From the NCBI RefSeq assembly GCF_016772315.1, contig NZ_CP053482.1, positions 2,046,001 through 2,110,000 of the forward strand: a stretch of 64,000 bases of DNA, written 5' to 3'. The stretch comes from Thiothrix subterranea. Lineage in GTDB: Bacteria; Pseudomonadota; Gammaproteobacteria; Thiotrichales; Thiotrichaceae. Positions within the stretch are counted from its first letter, which is position 1; every line of letters starts with the position of its first letter. This document shows, piece by piece, positions 53,371 to 62,461 of this stretch. The translations under genes were made by a program, and so were the position numbers. Below the pieces are notes generated by a model. It saw only the letters and a program-made list of their open reading frames with translations. It was not told where the DNA came from and did not search any database.

Positions 53371-54843
53371 CTAAAATTCATCATAAGTATTATCTTTATC
53401 CATAATTGAGAAGTTTTTAACTCGGCGACCTATTTCTTCAAAAGTTGCTTTTGCCAATGTAAAAATAACATCATCTTGTTCAACCTCACTATTTAACATT
53501 TCTTTTTTATCTTCTTGTGTCAGAAATCCTTGGTTCTCTATCTTGTAAGAAACTTTCTCTTTATATTTCAACCAATCACTCAAGCCATTACTGACATCTT
53601 TATCAGGAAGAACACATTTATAAGAAGAGCCACTAGAAAAGGAAAAAGAAATTGCTTTTGTTTGCTTTTCATATATATTTTGAATCAGGTTTTCTGGAAT
53701 ATTTAAATTTTCAATTAAGGGATCAGTCATCATATAGGATAAATCTTCTTCATTATATGAGTAATGAGAAATATGATTATATGGAAAACCCTCATTTCTT
53801 ACATCAAATTTTTCTTTTGTAATAAAGTCATAATACAAAGATATAACTCGAAGATTTCTCTCCTCAAAAAATAAGAATTGTATGTAGCAAATACGATAAA
53901 AAGACTTTCCTGATGATGTATTCCTCCATGTAGCAATTTTATCACCAATCTTCCGATGAAATGTATATAAGCCTGTTCTCCTAGAATTATTAATTCCACC
54001 AATATAAGACTGCTGTAGCATTCCCCAACTCGGAACTAATGGAAACACAGGCAAATCTATTTTATTTTTCAAAAAAACATCATTGGCAACTTTATTATCA
54101 TAATATTTTCTTGTTTTTTCTTTAACAGAATAAAAATCTTCATTCAAAATTGTTTCAATAAAATATTTTTCCAAACTTACCATGTCATTCCAAAACATTT
54201 TTTCAATATCATTGGAAGATAATCTATTATATAAAATATTTTTTTGCTGCTCCACAAGAAAAGCGACTTCATAATTTAATTCTCGTATACCTTCTTTGAA
54301 AGAAGATAGTTCATCTTCAGTAACTCCATGAGCAAAAATAAAATAGACTATCACCATGAAGCAAGCAAGAAGCAAAAAAATAGATGAACTCACTGAATAA
54401 TCATTATTTGCATATGCATTATAAATAGCAAAAAAAGAAATTAATGTAAGAACGATAATTGTAATTCTAAATATTTTTAATTGATTTGTTTTTTCAATAA
54501 TGGCAATCTCCATATCTCTAATTCTTCTCCTTTGATTTCCTCCTATATTATAGCCATAATTGTATGGTCTATAAAAATAATACCAAAGCTTTTTGGTATT
54601 TTCACTCCATGAAGGATTGTCTAATATTTCCCTTCCATCTATAAAGTCTAGGTTTGATTTATCATCAAAGCATTTATAGTCTTCAATTAAAGAAGACTCG
54701 CCACTATATTCGAAGGTGTTGAGTTTTTTTGAGTTTGCCGACTTACTTCCATTATTAATAGCCAAAGATAAAATCTTATCAAGGATGGTTGATAAAAACT
54801 TCAAGATGAATTTGATTGTTTTAAAAATCTTACTAATAAACAT
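53371..54843 (-). CDS. Membrane protein of unknown function in the SMEK operon, candidate effector
   Basis: A 490-residue protein, much more AT-rich than the flanking chromosome, pointing to recent transfer. After an N-terminal amphipathic/hydrophobic segment (ISKIFKTIKFILKFLSTILD) a soluble region leads to two adjacent helices near residues 125-175 (IFRITIIVLTLISFFAIYNA; IFLLLACFMVIVYFIFAHG). A cytoplasmic domain of about 300 residues follows, starting with a coiled coil. No known family is recognised. It follows the SMEK gene by 11 bases. Membrane insertion beside a sensor-like partner is typical of abortive-infection effectors, but this is inference. Confidence 0.6.
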   Translation of the reverse strand: MFISKIFKTIKFILKFLSTILDKILSLAINNGSKSANSKKLNTFEYSGESSLIEDYKCFDDKSNLDFIDGREILDNPSWSENTKKLWYYFYRPYNYGYNIGGNQRRRIRDMEIAIIEKTNQLKIFRITIIVLTLISFFAIYNAYANNDYSVSSSIFLLLACFMVIVYFIFAHGVTEDELSSFKEGIRELNYEVAFLVEQQKNILYNRLSSNDIEKMFWNDMVSLEKYFIETILNEDFYSVKEKTRKYYDNKVANDVFLKNKIDLPVFPLVPSWGMLQQSYIGGINNSRRTGLYTFHRKIGDKIATWRNTSSGKSFYRICYIQFLFFEERNLRVISLYYDFITKEKFDVRNEGFPYNHISHYSYNEEDLSYMMTDPLIENLNIPENLIQNIYEKQTKAISFSFSSGSSYKCVLPDKDVSNGLSDWLKYKEKVSYKIENQGFLTQEDKKEMLNSEVEQDDVIFTLAKATFEEIGRRVKNFSIMDKDNTYDEF

Positions 54844-54854
54844 AATTATTCGAC

Positions 54855-55532
54855 CTATTGCAAAAGTATTGATGCTTTCTTTGAACTAATTTTCAACCCA
54901 CTCAGCAGTTTTTTTTCTTGATCACTGATTGTAAAGCATGAACCTGATTGCATCTCTTTGAGTAAATTATATTTCTTATCTCCTAATCCATTAACATCAC
55001 TGTGTTCATAGAAAACTATAAGCCACAACAGCTTAAAAAAATCATCATCCCGGAATCTTTCAATCATTGCATACATGCGACTGACGTTAGAATCACTTAA
55101 ACTCCTTATATTAATATCGGATAGACTTGATAGTAGGTAATACATACAAACTTCTTTATCTTCTGGATTCATCGCTACTATTTTTCTAAATTTTTCTTTG
55201 GCTACGGGAAACATACCAATATCAAATAGTTTTTTCGCTTCACTTATTCCTATAGTTTCATTGCTTTGCGTGATATTTTGAGTAATGTTTTGTATTCCGC
55301 TGCCTGCATTAATATTTGGATTTTGATTTGAATTATTGAAATTAAAGTTTTGTGTTGTGCTCATATCTTCACCTATATCTTTAAAGTTTAAATTCTTCTC
55401 AAGAAAACTTAAGAGTTTTTGTAGTTCATCTAGATTCTTACTGTCTATTTTTGTTAGTATTTTTCCATCAATATCCCAGACACTTTCTCTCACATCAAAA
55501 TAAAAATTAGACATTATTCCAAAATCTCGCAC
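54855..55532 (-). pseudogene. C-terminal part of a SMEK-domain protein, cut off by an IS5-type element
   Basis: The frame of 225 residues begins in the IS terminal repeat; the native part starts at NFYFDVRESVWDIDGKILT (just below 55509). This is the second half of a SMEK domain, followed by LDELQKLLSFLEKNLNF, an Asn-rich linker (FNFNNSNQNPNINAGSG, NITQNITQ) and a helical, TPR-like domain (EAKKLFDIGMFPVAKEKFRK). Removing the IS with one TA copy joins it in frame to the 56541-56951 fragment. The ATG at the IS border could still permit separate translation. AT-rich like its neighbour. Confidence 0.75.
55508..55528 (+). repeat. Left terminal inverted repeat of the IS5-type element
   Basis: The 21 bases starting TAGACATTATTCC match the reverse complement of 56551-56571 exactly; the first TA is probably the target duplication. 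Confidence 0.85.
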
Positions 55533-55620
55533 TTGTCCCTAGTCAACAAATCATGTGAAAAATCAACGGGAATGCGCTACAACCTATGATCATCATTTTC
55601 ACCAAGGGAACGGAACACCC

Positions 55621-56527
55621 ATGACAGAGTACAGCTACCATGCGCTCAAAGGCAAGAGCAAAACCTTCCGCGCCATGACAGGCATAGATCTGGGTGAATT
55701 CACCAAACTGTTGCCCCATTTTCAACGGGCATACACGGCGCAGTTGATTGTTGATGGTCATGAGAGTGAAACGAAGCGAGGTCGCCCCGGCAACCTGACA
55801 ACGATCGAAGATAAGTTGTTCTTTATTCTGTATTATTTGAAGACTTACCCACTGCAAGAAGTGTTGGGCTACTCCTTCAATATGTCCCAAGGGTTAGCCA
55901 ATCGGTGGATACATCGCCTGTGTCCCGTTTTGCAGTCGAGCTTAAAAAGCATGGGACATTCCCCGGCCAGACTCCCCGAAGAGGTATTGGAACGCCTTTC
56001 GCATGAAATGCCGCAAGCGCTGGGCTTGGATGCGACAGAACGCCGTATCCAACGTCCGACTGACTTTGGGGTTCAGGAGGAATACTACAGTGGAAAAAAA
56101 ATTCCATTCGGTGAAGAATAACATAATAGCAGGCTTAGAAGATCGTGAAATCAAATACTTGGGAGAAACACGACGCGGCAAAGACCATGACAAACGCATC
56201 GCGGATGAGGAAGGCGTGAAAGTGCCAGAAGGGTATGAGATTTACCGGGATTTGGGCTATCTGGGGCATAATTCGGGTGACGGGGCAGTTGTCCACCAAC
56301 CCAAGAAAAAGCCACGAGGTAAACCCTTGAGTGATAAGGATAAAGCGCATAATCGTGCCATTTCTAGCATTCGGGTGGTCATTGAACATGTGAACAGCGG
56401 TATCAAACGGTGTCGGTGCGTCAAAGATATTTTCCGCAACTACGTGGAAGATTTTGATGATTTAGTGATGGAAATCGCTTGTGGTTTGCACAATTTACGC
56501 ACTGCCATGCGAATCAAAAACTACTGA
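55621..56527 (+). CDS. IS5-family transposase, two overlapping frames joined at an A8 run
   Basis: The first frame (55621-56121, 166 residues) has the N-terminal helix-turn-helix and first catalytic Asp (LGLDATERRIQRP). The second, ending at 56527, continues with FHSVKNNIIAG, the second Asp in YRDLGYLGHN and the Glu in VVIEHVNSGIKRCR, completing a DDE domain. They overlap at eight A residues (56094-56101); a +1 shift or transcriptional slippage gives YYSGKKFHSVKN. It may be a programmed shift as in some IS5 groups, or an inactivating mutation. Confidence 0.82.
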
Positions 56528-56540
56528 ATTCATTTAACCA

Positions 56541-56951
56541 TCAATAAGTTGAGATTTTGGAATAATGTCTATTATTTATCTCAATAATATTGATGTTATG
56601 TTTTCTCTTTTTTCTTGTTATAAGAAGAACTATGAGTGTTGGATATTTTTTATAAAGTTCGGCAGCAACAAATTTCTCAACAGTTTCTCTGTATTTACTA
56701 ATTTCAGCCTCAGAAGTAACTTGTATTGAAATACCATTTTTTTCATCATATAAATCAATGGCAGTAGCATTTTTTTCAATATCATTAAGATTTTTCAGTT
56801 CATAACCAAAAACAATATTTAAGAAATCAGCATAGAAGTGTTCGGCTCTCCTATTTACATCGAAGAAACCTAATGAATTATGCATTTCAATCTTCCGACT
56901 CAAGATACTTAAGTAATCTATTATTTTACAAACTAAATCTTGTGACTGCAT
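56541..56951 (-). pseudogene. N-terminal part of the interrupted SMEK-domain protein
   Basis: A 136-residue fragment with the SMEK pattern: YLSILSRKIEMHNSLGFFDV, NRRAEHFYADFLNIVFG, KNATAIDLYDEKNGISIQVT and KYPTLIVLLITRKK. The Ile-Gln-Val-Thr strand with nearby acidic residues recalls a restriction-endonuclease-like fold, though activity is not established for the family. The last residues (RHYSKISTY) come from the IS end. The gene continues at 55509 after the IS. SMEK domains are common in defence-type multidomain proteins. AT-rich, unlike the flanking chromosome. Confidence 0.72.
56551..56571 (-). repeat. Right terminal inverted repeat of the IS5-type element
   Basis: Exact reverse complement of the left repeat at 55508-55528; the outer TA is the probable target duplication. 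Confidence 0.85.
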
Positions 56952-57058
56952 AAATTTAGTGACACCCTAGTTTAAAACCAATATTGATTGACTATTGTAC
57001 AGCAATGTCTCAGAAAAACATCAATATAACAGCTAATCAAGGTAATTATTCTTTGCCA

Positions 57059-58297
57059 TTAACTACCCCACAAACTCGACAACGGCACTGCCATGAGCTT
57101 TTCACCTAATGGCAGTGCTTCCGTCCCATCGTACAGAATCACACCTAACTTCATGGCATCGCCTGCCAAACTCACCAGCCGTTTCAGCCCGCGCAGGTCT
57201 TTTTCGGTGAGCGTGGCGGAGGCTTTAACTTCCACGCCGATCAGTTCGCCCGCTCTGTTTTCCACCACAAAATCGACCTCATACTGATCAGTATCGCGGT
57301 AATAGAGTATTTGGTAATCCGCTTGCGCCCAGGTACTGTGCTTGAGCAATTCGGCATACACAAAAGTTTCCAGCAATGCCCCGAACAAAGTACGATCACG
57401 TTTAAGGGTCTCCACCGTCAAACCCCGCACGGAAGCCAGCAAACCGGAATCTATAAATTGCAGTTTGGGGGATTTGAGGACGCGCTTGAGACGGTTATTC
57501 GCCCACACCGGAATACGTTTCAGCACATACATCTGCTCGAAAATGCCCATGTATTTGTTGGCTGTTTTGGCATCCATCCCCATTTGCGCCCCTAACTGGC
57601 TGTAATTGCAGAGTTGCCCTGCCATTTCTGCTAATGCGTTTAGGAAAAGGGGGAGTTGCCCCAATTTGTCGATGGTGGCAATGTCCTGCACGTCGCGTTG
57701 GATGAGTGCATCAAGATACTGGCGATGCCATGTCTGACGGCGACGTGGATTCGGGCGGGTTAAGGCTTCAGGGTAGCCACCGCGCAAAACGGCTTCTATC
57801 AGGTCATCACCCAGCAGGGGTTGAGTGGTCACAGGGATGTTTCCCGCAAAGATGGCATCTAGCCAACAGCTTGTTTGGTAATGGGTTTCTACCTGAGCAA
57901 ACGGGTACAAGGGAAGGGTTTCCATGCGTCCTGCCAATGAATCCGCCACCAGGGGTAACGTCATTAAATTGGCAGAACCCGTTAGCAGGAAACGCCCCGG
58001 TCGGCGGTCTTCATCCACGGTCTTTTTGATAGCCAGCAACAGTTGCGGCGCACGCTGGATTTCGTCAATCACTGCCCGATCAAGAGTACGGATGAAACCG
58101 ACCGGATCTTGTTGCGCCGCCAACAGGGTAAGGTTATCGTCCAGTGTCAGGTAGCGCATCCCAGTGCCTGCTAATTGGCGTACCAGCGTGGTTTTACCAG
58201 CCTGCCGTGGGCCAGTAATCAATACCACTGGAGTATCAGCGAGTGCTTCTTGTAGGTGTTTTAGGAGTAGTCTGGGGTATAATGAGGCGTTATTCAT
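57059..58297 (-). CDS. AAA_14/DUF4143 ATPase
   Basis: A 412-residue protein of the AAA_14-DUF4143 family: Walker A in GPRQAGKTTLVRQL (about 30), YLTLDD, Walker B in VIDEIQRAP, LLTGSANLM, a winged-helix segment and the C-terminal DUF4143 domain with YYRDTDQYEVDFVVEN and IGVEVKASATL. The last part resembles a restriction-endonuclease-like (D...ExK) core. These solitary, widely transferred genes have no settled role. Its base composition is like the chromosome, so the AT-rich island ends before it. Confidence 0.9.
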   Translation of the reverse strand: MNNASLYPRLLLKHLQEALADTPVVLITGPRQAGKTTLVRQLAGTGMRYLTLDDNLTLLAAQQDPVGFIRTLDRAVIDEIQRAPQLLLAIKKTVDEDRRPGRFLLTGSANLMTLPLVADSLAGRMETLPLYPFAQVETHYQTSCWLDAIFAGNIPVTTQPLLGDDLIEAVLRGGYPEALTRPNPRRRQTWHRQYLDALIQRDVQDIATIDKLGQLPLFLNALAEMAGQLCNYSQLGAQMGMDAKTANKYMGIFEQMYVLKRIPVWANNRLKRVLKSPKLQFIDSGLLASVRGLTVETLKRDRTLFGALLETFVYAELLKHSTWAQADYQILYYRDTDQYEVDFVVENRAGELIGVEVKASATLTEKDLRGLKRLVSLAGDAMKLGVILYDGTEALPLGEKLMAVPLSSLWGS

Positions 58298-58386
58298 GCG
58301 ATACCTACGTCGTAAGATTGGGATTAGTATAGCGTGAAATCAGGATTATGTTATCCTACGATCAGGAATGAAATGGATGTTTTTTG

Positions 58387-58851
58387 ATGTTTGATATTGC
58401 GCTTTACCAACCCGAAATCCCGCCAAATACTGGCAATATCATGCGCCTGTGTGCTAACACTGGCTGCCGGTTGCACCTGATCCACCCCCTAGGTTTTTCG
58501 CTGGATGAGAAGCAAGTTAAGCGAGCAGGCATGGATTACCGTGATTTGGCGGTGGTGCAGGAACACGACAATTTTGCCGCGTTCAACTTAGCAATGCAGG
58601 GCAAGCGCGTGTTTGCGTTGAGTACCAAGGTGAGTACGCGCTACAGTGATGCCGATTTTCAGCCGGGAGACGTGTTACTGTTTGGCCCCGAAACGCGCGG
58701 TTTGCCAGAAGCCTTGCTGTTGAGCCTGCCGGATGAGCTGAAATTGCGCGTGCCGATGTTGGCGGATAGCCGCAGCATGAACCTGTCGAATACTGTCGCG
58801 GTGGTGGTGTATGAGGCATTGCGCCAGCATGATTTTGCCGATTTGAGGTAA
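58387..58851 (+). CDS. trmL: tRNA (cytidine/uridine-34 2'-O)-methyltransferase TrmL
   Basis: A 154-residue SPOUT enzyme that methylates the wobble ribose of tRNA-Leu isoacceptors. Motifs: [20 protein letters not shown] at the N-terminus, [15 protein letters not shown], and the SAM-knot region [20 protein letters not shown]. The ATG at 58387 is preferred over a TTG three bases earlier. It is followed 9 bases later by ribF. Confidence 0.95.
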   Translation: MFDIALYQPEIPPNTGNIMRLCANTGCRLHLIHPLGFSLDEKQVKRAGMDYRDLAVVQEHDNFAAFNLAMQGKRVFALSTKVSTRYSDADFQPGDVLLFGPETRGLPEALLLSLPDELKLRVPMLADSRSMNLSNTVAVVVYEALRQHDFADLR

Positions 58852-58860
58852 ACTTAGCGC

Positions 58861-59778
58861 ATGAAACTACTACGCCGCATCCTCCCCGCTCCCGCCCACG
58901 ATCTGGGTTGTGTCGCCACCATCGGCAACTTCGATGGCTTGCACAAAGGGCATCAAGCCGTGATCCAACACGTCGAATGGAAGGCGCAAGCCCTCGGTTT
59001 ACCCGCGACGGTGATCAGCTTCGAGCCGCTACCGATTGAGTTTTTCCGCGCCCCGCCACCACCGCGCATTTACGCCTTGCGCGACAAACTGCGCTTGCTG
59101 GAAGCGATGAACGTAGAACGTTTTGCCTGCCTCCGCTTTAACAAGCAACTGGCGAGCATGGAGGCGGAAGATTTCGTGCAACACATCCTGCTGGATGGTT
59201 TAAAGGTGCGCTATTTGGTGGTGGGTGATGATTTCCGCTTCGGCAAAGGGCGACGCGGCGATTACCACTTACTGCAAACCATGGGCGCGGCAGCGGGAAT
59301 GCAGGTAGTGGATACGCCGACATTCTTGCACGCCGATGAGCGTGTCAGCAGCACCCGCATTCGCCTTGCGTTGAGCACCGCAGAACTGGAGCAAGCCGCA
59401 GAATTGCTGGGCAAGCCTTACCGCATTTCGGGGCGCGTCCGCCACGGCGACAAGCGCGGGCGTACCATCGGCTTTCCGACCCTGAACATGCGCGTGCCGC
59501 AACACATCGCGCTACGTCGCGGTGTGTATGCAGTAAAAGTATACGGATTAGGCGAGGAAACCATCAACGGCGTGGCAAATCTAGGCACACGTCCGTCGGT
59601 ACATGGCGTGGAAAATCGGCTGGAAGTTCACCTGTTCGACTTTGCGCAACAGGTGTACGGCAAACACATTTGCGTCGAACCCGTGGCATTCATCCGTGAC
59701 GAAATGAAATTTGCGTCACTGGACGAATTGAAGGCACAGATTGCGCGGGATGCCGTGCAAGCCAGAGCGCTGTTTTAA
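58861..59778 (+). CDS. ribF: Bifunctional riboflavin kinase / FAD synthetase
   Basis: A 305-residue RibF making FMN and FAD. The N-terminal nucleotidyltransferase has ATIGNFDGLHKGHQAVIQ, VGDDFRFGKGRRGDY and SSTRIRLAL; the C-terminal kinase has GRVRHGDKRGRTIGFPTLN and GVANLGTRPSV. It follows trmL with its ribosome site inside the trmL end. ileS and lspA, often next to it, are absent. The stop overlaps that of the convergent PfkB gene. Confidence 0.95.
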   Translation: MKLLRRILPAPAHDLGCVATIGNFDGLHKGHQAVIQHVEWKAQALGLPATVISFEPLPIEFFRAPPPPRIYALRDKLRLLEAMNVERFACLRFNKQLASMEAEDFVQHILLDGLKVRYLVVGDDFRFGKGRRGDYHLLQTMGAAAGMQVVDTPTFLHADERVSSTRIRLALSTAELEQAAELLGKPYRISGRVRHGDKRGRTIGFPTLNMRVPQHIALRRGVYAVKVYGLGEETINGVANLGTRPSVHGVENRLEVHLFDFAQQVYGKHICVEPVAFIRDEMKFASLDELKAQIARDAVQARALF

Positions 59779-60770
59779 ACAGCAGCCAACACCGCCTGAT
59801 GCGCATCTTTATCCAAGCGTGCGCCAAACACCGTCACCACCCGTGATGCCGCCATGCTCGCCAATTTGCCCGCTTGCGCATTATCCATGCCCTGCGTAAT
59901 CCCATACAGGAATGCGCCAGCAAACATATCGCCCGCGCCATTGGTATCCACCGCTTTGGCGGGATGCGCGGCAATTTCAGTACGCCCGTCATCATCCACC
60001 ACCAGCGCACCCTTGCTGCCCAGCGTGATCACCAGCTTGCCCGCATACGGCTTGATGGCGGCAATCGCCTCTTCCAGATCCTCTTTGCCAGTAAACACGC
60101 TGACTTCCTCATGGTTACAGAACAAAATATCCGCGCCATCCCCCAGCATTTCATTCACACCACTGCGGAAGAAACGCACCATCGCGGGGTCGGAGAAGGT
60201 CATCGCGGTTTTCACGCCATGCTCTTTCGCCACTTGTCGCGCTTTCAAGGCTGCCGCCCGCGAAATATCCGACGTGACCAAATAGCCTTCGATATACAAA
60301 TATTGCGCTTGCTTCAGCTCATCCAAATGCAATTCGGCTTCGGAAAAGTCAGCAGTAATACCCAAAAACGTGTTCATGGTGCGCTCCGCATCCGGCGTGA
60401 CCATGACCATGCACTTGCCGGTGACACCTTCCGAGCTGCAACGCACCTGATCCAGCTTGGTCGCCACACCCGCCGCGTGCAAATCGTTCATGTAAAACTC
60501 GCCGGTTTCGTCATTCGCAACTTTGCAGGCGTAAAACGTTTTGCCGCCAAACTGACTTACTGCCACGATGCTATTCGCGGCAGAACCGCCGCTGGCACGC
60601 TTTTTCATGCCGAAGGTTGCGCTTAAACCCGCGAGTAATTGCTGCTGTTTTGCCTCATCAATCAGGGTCATCATGCCTTTTTGGATGCCGTGTGCCGCCA
60701 AAAAGTCTTCTGTGACCTCGAATTCCTTGTCTACCAGCGCGTTGCCAATACCGAATACGTCGTACTTCAT
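59775..60770 (-). CDS. PfkB-family kinase, probable adenosine kinase
   Basis: A 331-residue ribokinase-fold enzyme. GIGNALVDKEFEV opens it, SGGSAANSIVAVSQFGG binds the sugar, and DTNGAGDMFAGAFLYG near the end is the ATP/catalytic signature. The N-terminal block fits the adenosine-kinase-like branch, common in proteobacteria; guanosine or inosine kinase activity cannot be excluded. The start has GGGGA upstream. Its promoter lies in the DnaA-box-bearing intergenic region. Confidence 0.87.
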   Translation of the reverse strand: MKYDVFGIGNALVDKEFEVTEDFLAAHGIQKGMMTLIDEAKQQQLLAGLSATFGMKKRASGGSAANSIVAVSQFGGKTFYACKVANDETGEFYMNDLHAAGVATKLDQVRCSSEGVTGKCMVMVTPDAERTMNTFLGITADFSEAELHLDELKQAQYLYIEGYLVTSDISRAAALKARQVAKEHGVKTAMTFSDPAMVRFFRSGVNEMLGDGADILFCNHEEVSVFTGKEDLEEAIAAIKPYAGKLVITLGSKGALVVDDDGRTEIAAHPAKAVDTNGAGDMFAGAFLYGITQGMDNAQAGKLASMAASRVVTVFGARLDKDAHQAVLAAV

Positions 60771-60839
60771 CGTGTCCCCGTCAGATAATTGTGTGAAAAC
60801 GCCTTGTACCCTATCCAGCGTTTCTTTTCCAGCATTTGC

Positions 60840-61146
60840 AGTTGAAGTTATCCACGAAGTTATCCACAGGCAAACCGTTTGTCACCGTGTGGCTGCTGTG
60901 CATAAAGATACTGATGGATAGTATGGTTAAAATCTGCAAATGGGCGGCTATGCACGTCATTGGTCGGCTAAATCAAGCCTTTTATCTAAAAAATCGGTTT
61001 TTTAATTCTGGGTTCAGGAATTGGCTAGAAAAAACTGAGCAGGCTTTTACCACACAAAGTCCTCGGATTCCGCAGCGGATTGGAAGACTTATCCACAGTC
61101 CTTGTCAATAAGTTATTAACCAATCCGCAATGTTTCACGTGGAGCT
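60840..61146. other. Origin-like region: DnaA boxes and a parS-like site
   Basis: The 414-bp gap between two leftward genes has DnaA-box sequences: TTATCCACG at 60848-60856, TTATCCACA at 60860-60868 and 61089-61097, and TTATGCACA (complement) at 60897-60905. TGTTTCACGTGGAGCT at 61131-61146 matches the ParB site consensus at about 13-14 of 16 positions. AT-rich stretches lie between them. This combination is what a chromosomal origin shows, but dnaA, parAB and mnmG are not in the window, so a DnaA-regulated or titration site is also possible. Confidence 0.5.
61131..61146. promoter_or_regulatory. parS-like ParB binding site
   Basis: TGTTTCACGTG is a full half of the conserved parS palindrome; the other half (GAGCT) deviates at two or three positions. 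parS sites cluster around oriC. Confidence 0.5.
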
Positions 61147-61184
61147 TGCCTGATGACAATAGCCAACAAGCCTGTGTTTAGCGG

Positions 61185-62345
61185 CTATGCTTCCAACTCA
61201 GCGCGTAAGCGGGCTTCTTCCCGATTGAGTGCGCGTCGTTGGGAAATAGAGCGCCACAGCAGTGCTAAAATAAACATCAATGAAATCAACGCAACGACCA
61301 ACGATACCCGTGTGGGTGTCGGAAATTTACTGCCTTCCGTGCCGGTGATTTGCTGCTCTAGGATGTTTTGCAATGGCATGGCGGGTTTGTCGCGACTGTC
61401 TACTGTGGTTGTCGCTGGTGGCGTTACTTGGTCGATAAAGACAGGTGTGGATTCAGGTGGAGCACTTGGGGTTTGCTCGGTTGCTGGATCGGTAGCCAAA
61501 GTCAGGCTGGGGGGCGGAGTGCTACCCGGTTCAGCCGGTGGTGGCGGCGCAGCAGCAGTATTACCGGGTTCCAATTCCTTAAGGCGGGCGTGCAGGGTTT
61601 GGCTTTCCGCATATTGGCGTTTGATGGAAATGCTGGCTTCGCGCAATGAGGCTTGCAAGTTCTGAATGTGCGTATCGCGTTGTTCCAACAGTTGTTTCAG
61701 TTCGGTCAGTTCGGCTTGCACGGCGGCGTCGGCTTGCTGGGTTTGTTCGGGTGTTGCATTGGTGGTCGGTAAAGCGGCAACTTGCGCCGAAGCGGTTTCC
61801 AGTTCTGCGATGCGGGCGTCTTTGGCTTGCAGTTGTTGCTTCAGTTCAGTCAATTCTGTTTGTAATTTGATCATTAGAGCGTTTTGCAATTGTGCAACTT
61901 GCGCCTGATCTTGTGTCGGTTCAGCCGTGGTCGCCGCTTGGTTGGCTTGTAAGCTTGCCAATTGCTTGCTTAAGTCAGCGCTGCGTTGTTGTTCGGTGCT
62001 GAGCTGTTCTCGCAAGCGCGTCATTTCAGCGTGTAAGCTGTCTTGCGAAGCTTGTTTATTGGCATTTTGTTGAACGTCAGGAATGACAGGGATCTGGAGG
62101 TGAATCCCTTTTTTGAGTTTATTAATGTCACCGTTAATAAAAGCATCAGGATTTTTTGCCCGGATAGCCGCCATCATTTGCGGCACACTAATGGCGTAAG
62201 AAGGCCGTTGCCGACTGGCAATATCCCACAAAGTGTCATTGTTTTTGACCGGCCCATAATTGGCGTCAGCGAAGGCGGGTGGCAAGCTGGTGAGTGATGC
62301 TGCCAACAACAGCCCCGTGGCAACAGCAAGTATTTTATATTTCAT
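61185..62345 (-). CDS. FimV-like LysM-domain protein
   Basis: A 386-residue protein with a signal peptide (ending AFA), a FimV-type N-terminal domain carrying YGPVKNNDTLWDIASRQRP, AAIRAKNPDAFINGDINKLK and GIHLQIP, a long coiled coil (about residues 100-250), a Pro-rich stretch, and one membrane helix (LVVALISLMFILALLW) near the C-terminus with a short basic cytoplasmic tail. FimV proteins bind peptidoglycan and organise polar complexes such as type IV pili; this one is short and lacks the large cytoplasmic TPR part. Confidence 0.82.
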   Translation of the reverse strand: MKYKILAVATGLLLAASLTSLPPAFADANYGPVKNNDTLWDIASRQRPSYAISVPQMMAAIRAKNPDAFINGDINKLKKGIHLQIPVIPDVQQNANKQASQDSLHAEMTRLREQLSTEQQRSADLSKQLASLQANQAATTAEPTQDQAQVAQLQNALMIKLQTELTELKQQLQAKDARIAELETASAQVAALPTTNATPEQTQQADAAVQAELTELKQLLEQRDTHIQNLQASLREASISIKRQYAESQTLHARLKELEPGNTAAAPPPPAEPGSTPPPSLTLATDPATEQTPSAPPESTPVFIDQVTPPATTTVDSRDKPAMPLQNILEQQITGTEGSKFPTPTRVSLVVALISLMFILALLWRSISQRRALNREEARLRAELEA

Positions 62346-62461
62346 GGCAATTCCGCACAGACATCTAAGTTAATCTTTTATATAGACGATCCGCGCTCGA
62401 AATGCAGCCGGATCGTCATAGCCCATATAATCATAACCCGATGTTAGCCGCTCTGCACGGT

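Larger units (their letters stand above)
55508..56571 (+). mobile_element. IS5-type insertion sequence inside the SMEK gene
   Basis: About 1.06 kb bounded by 21-base inverted repeats (TAGACATTATTCCAAAATCTC at 55508-55528 and its complement at 56551-56571). The outer TA on each side is a probable 2-bp target duplication. The interior carries one transposase split by an A8 run. Excision with one TA restores the reading frame of the host gene, independent support for the borders. Confidence 0.85.

Noticed and set aside
59874-60626. Long antisense frame (about 250 codons) inside the PfkB kinase gene
   Set aside because: It is a mirror of a well-conserved gene in GC-rich codons and resembles no protein.
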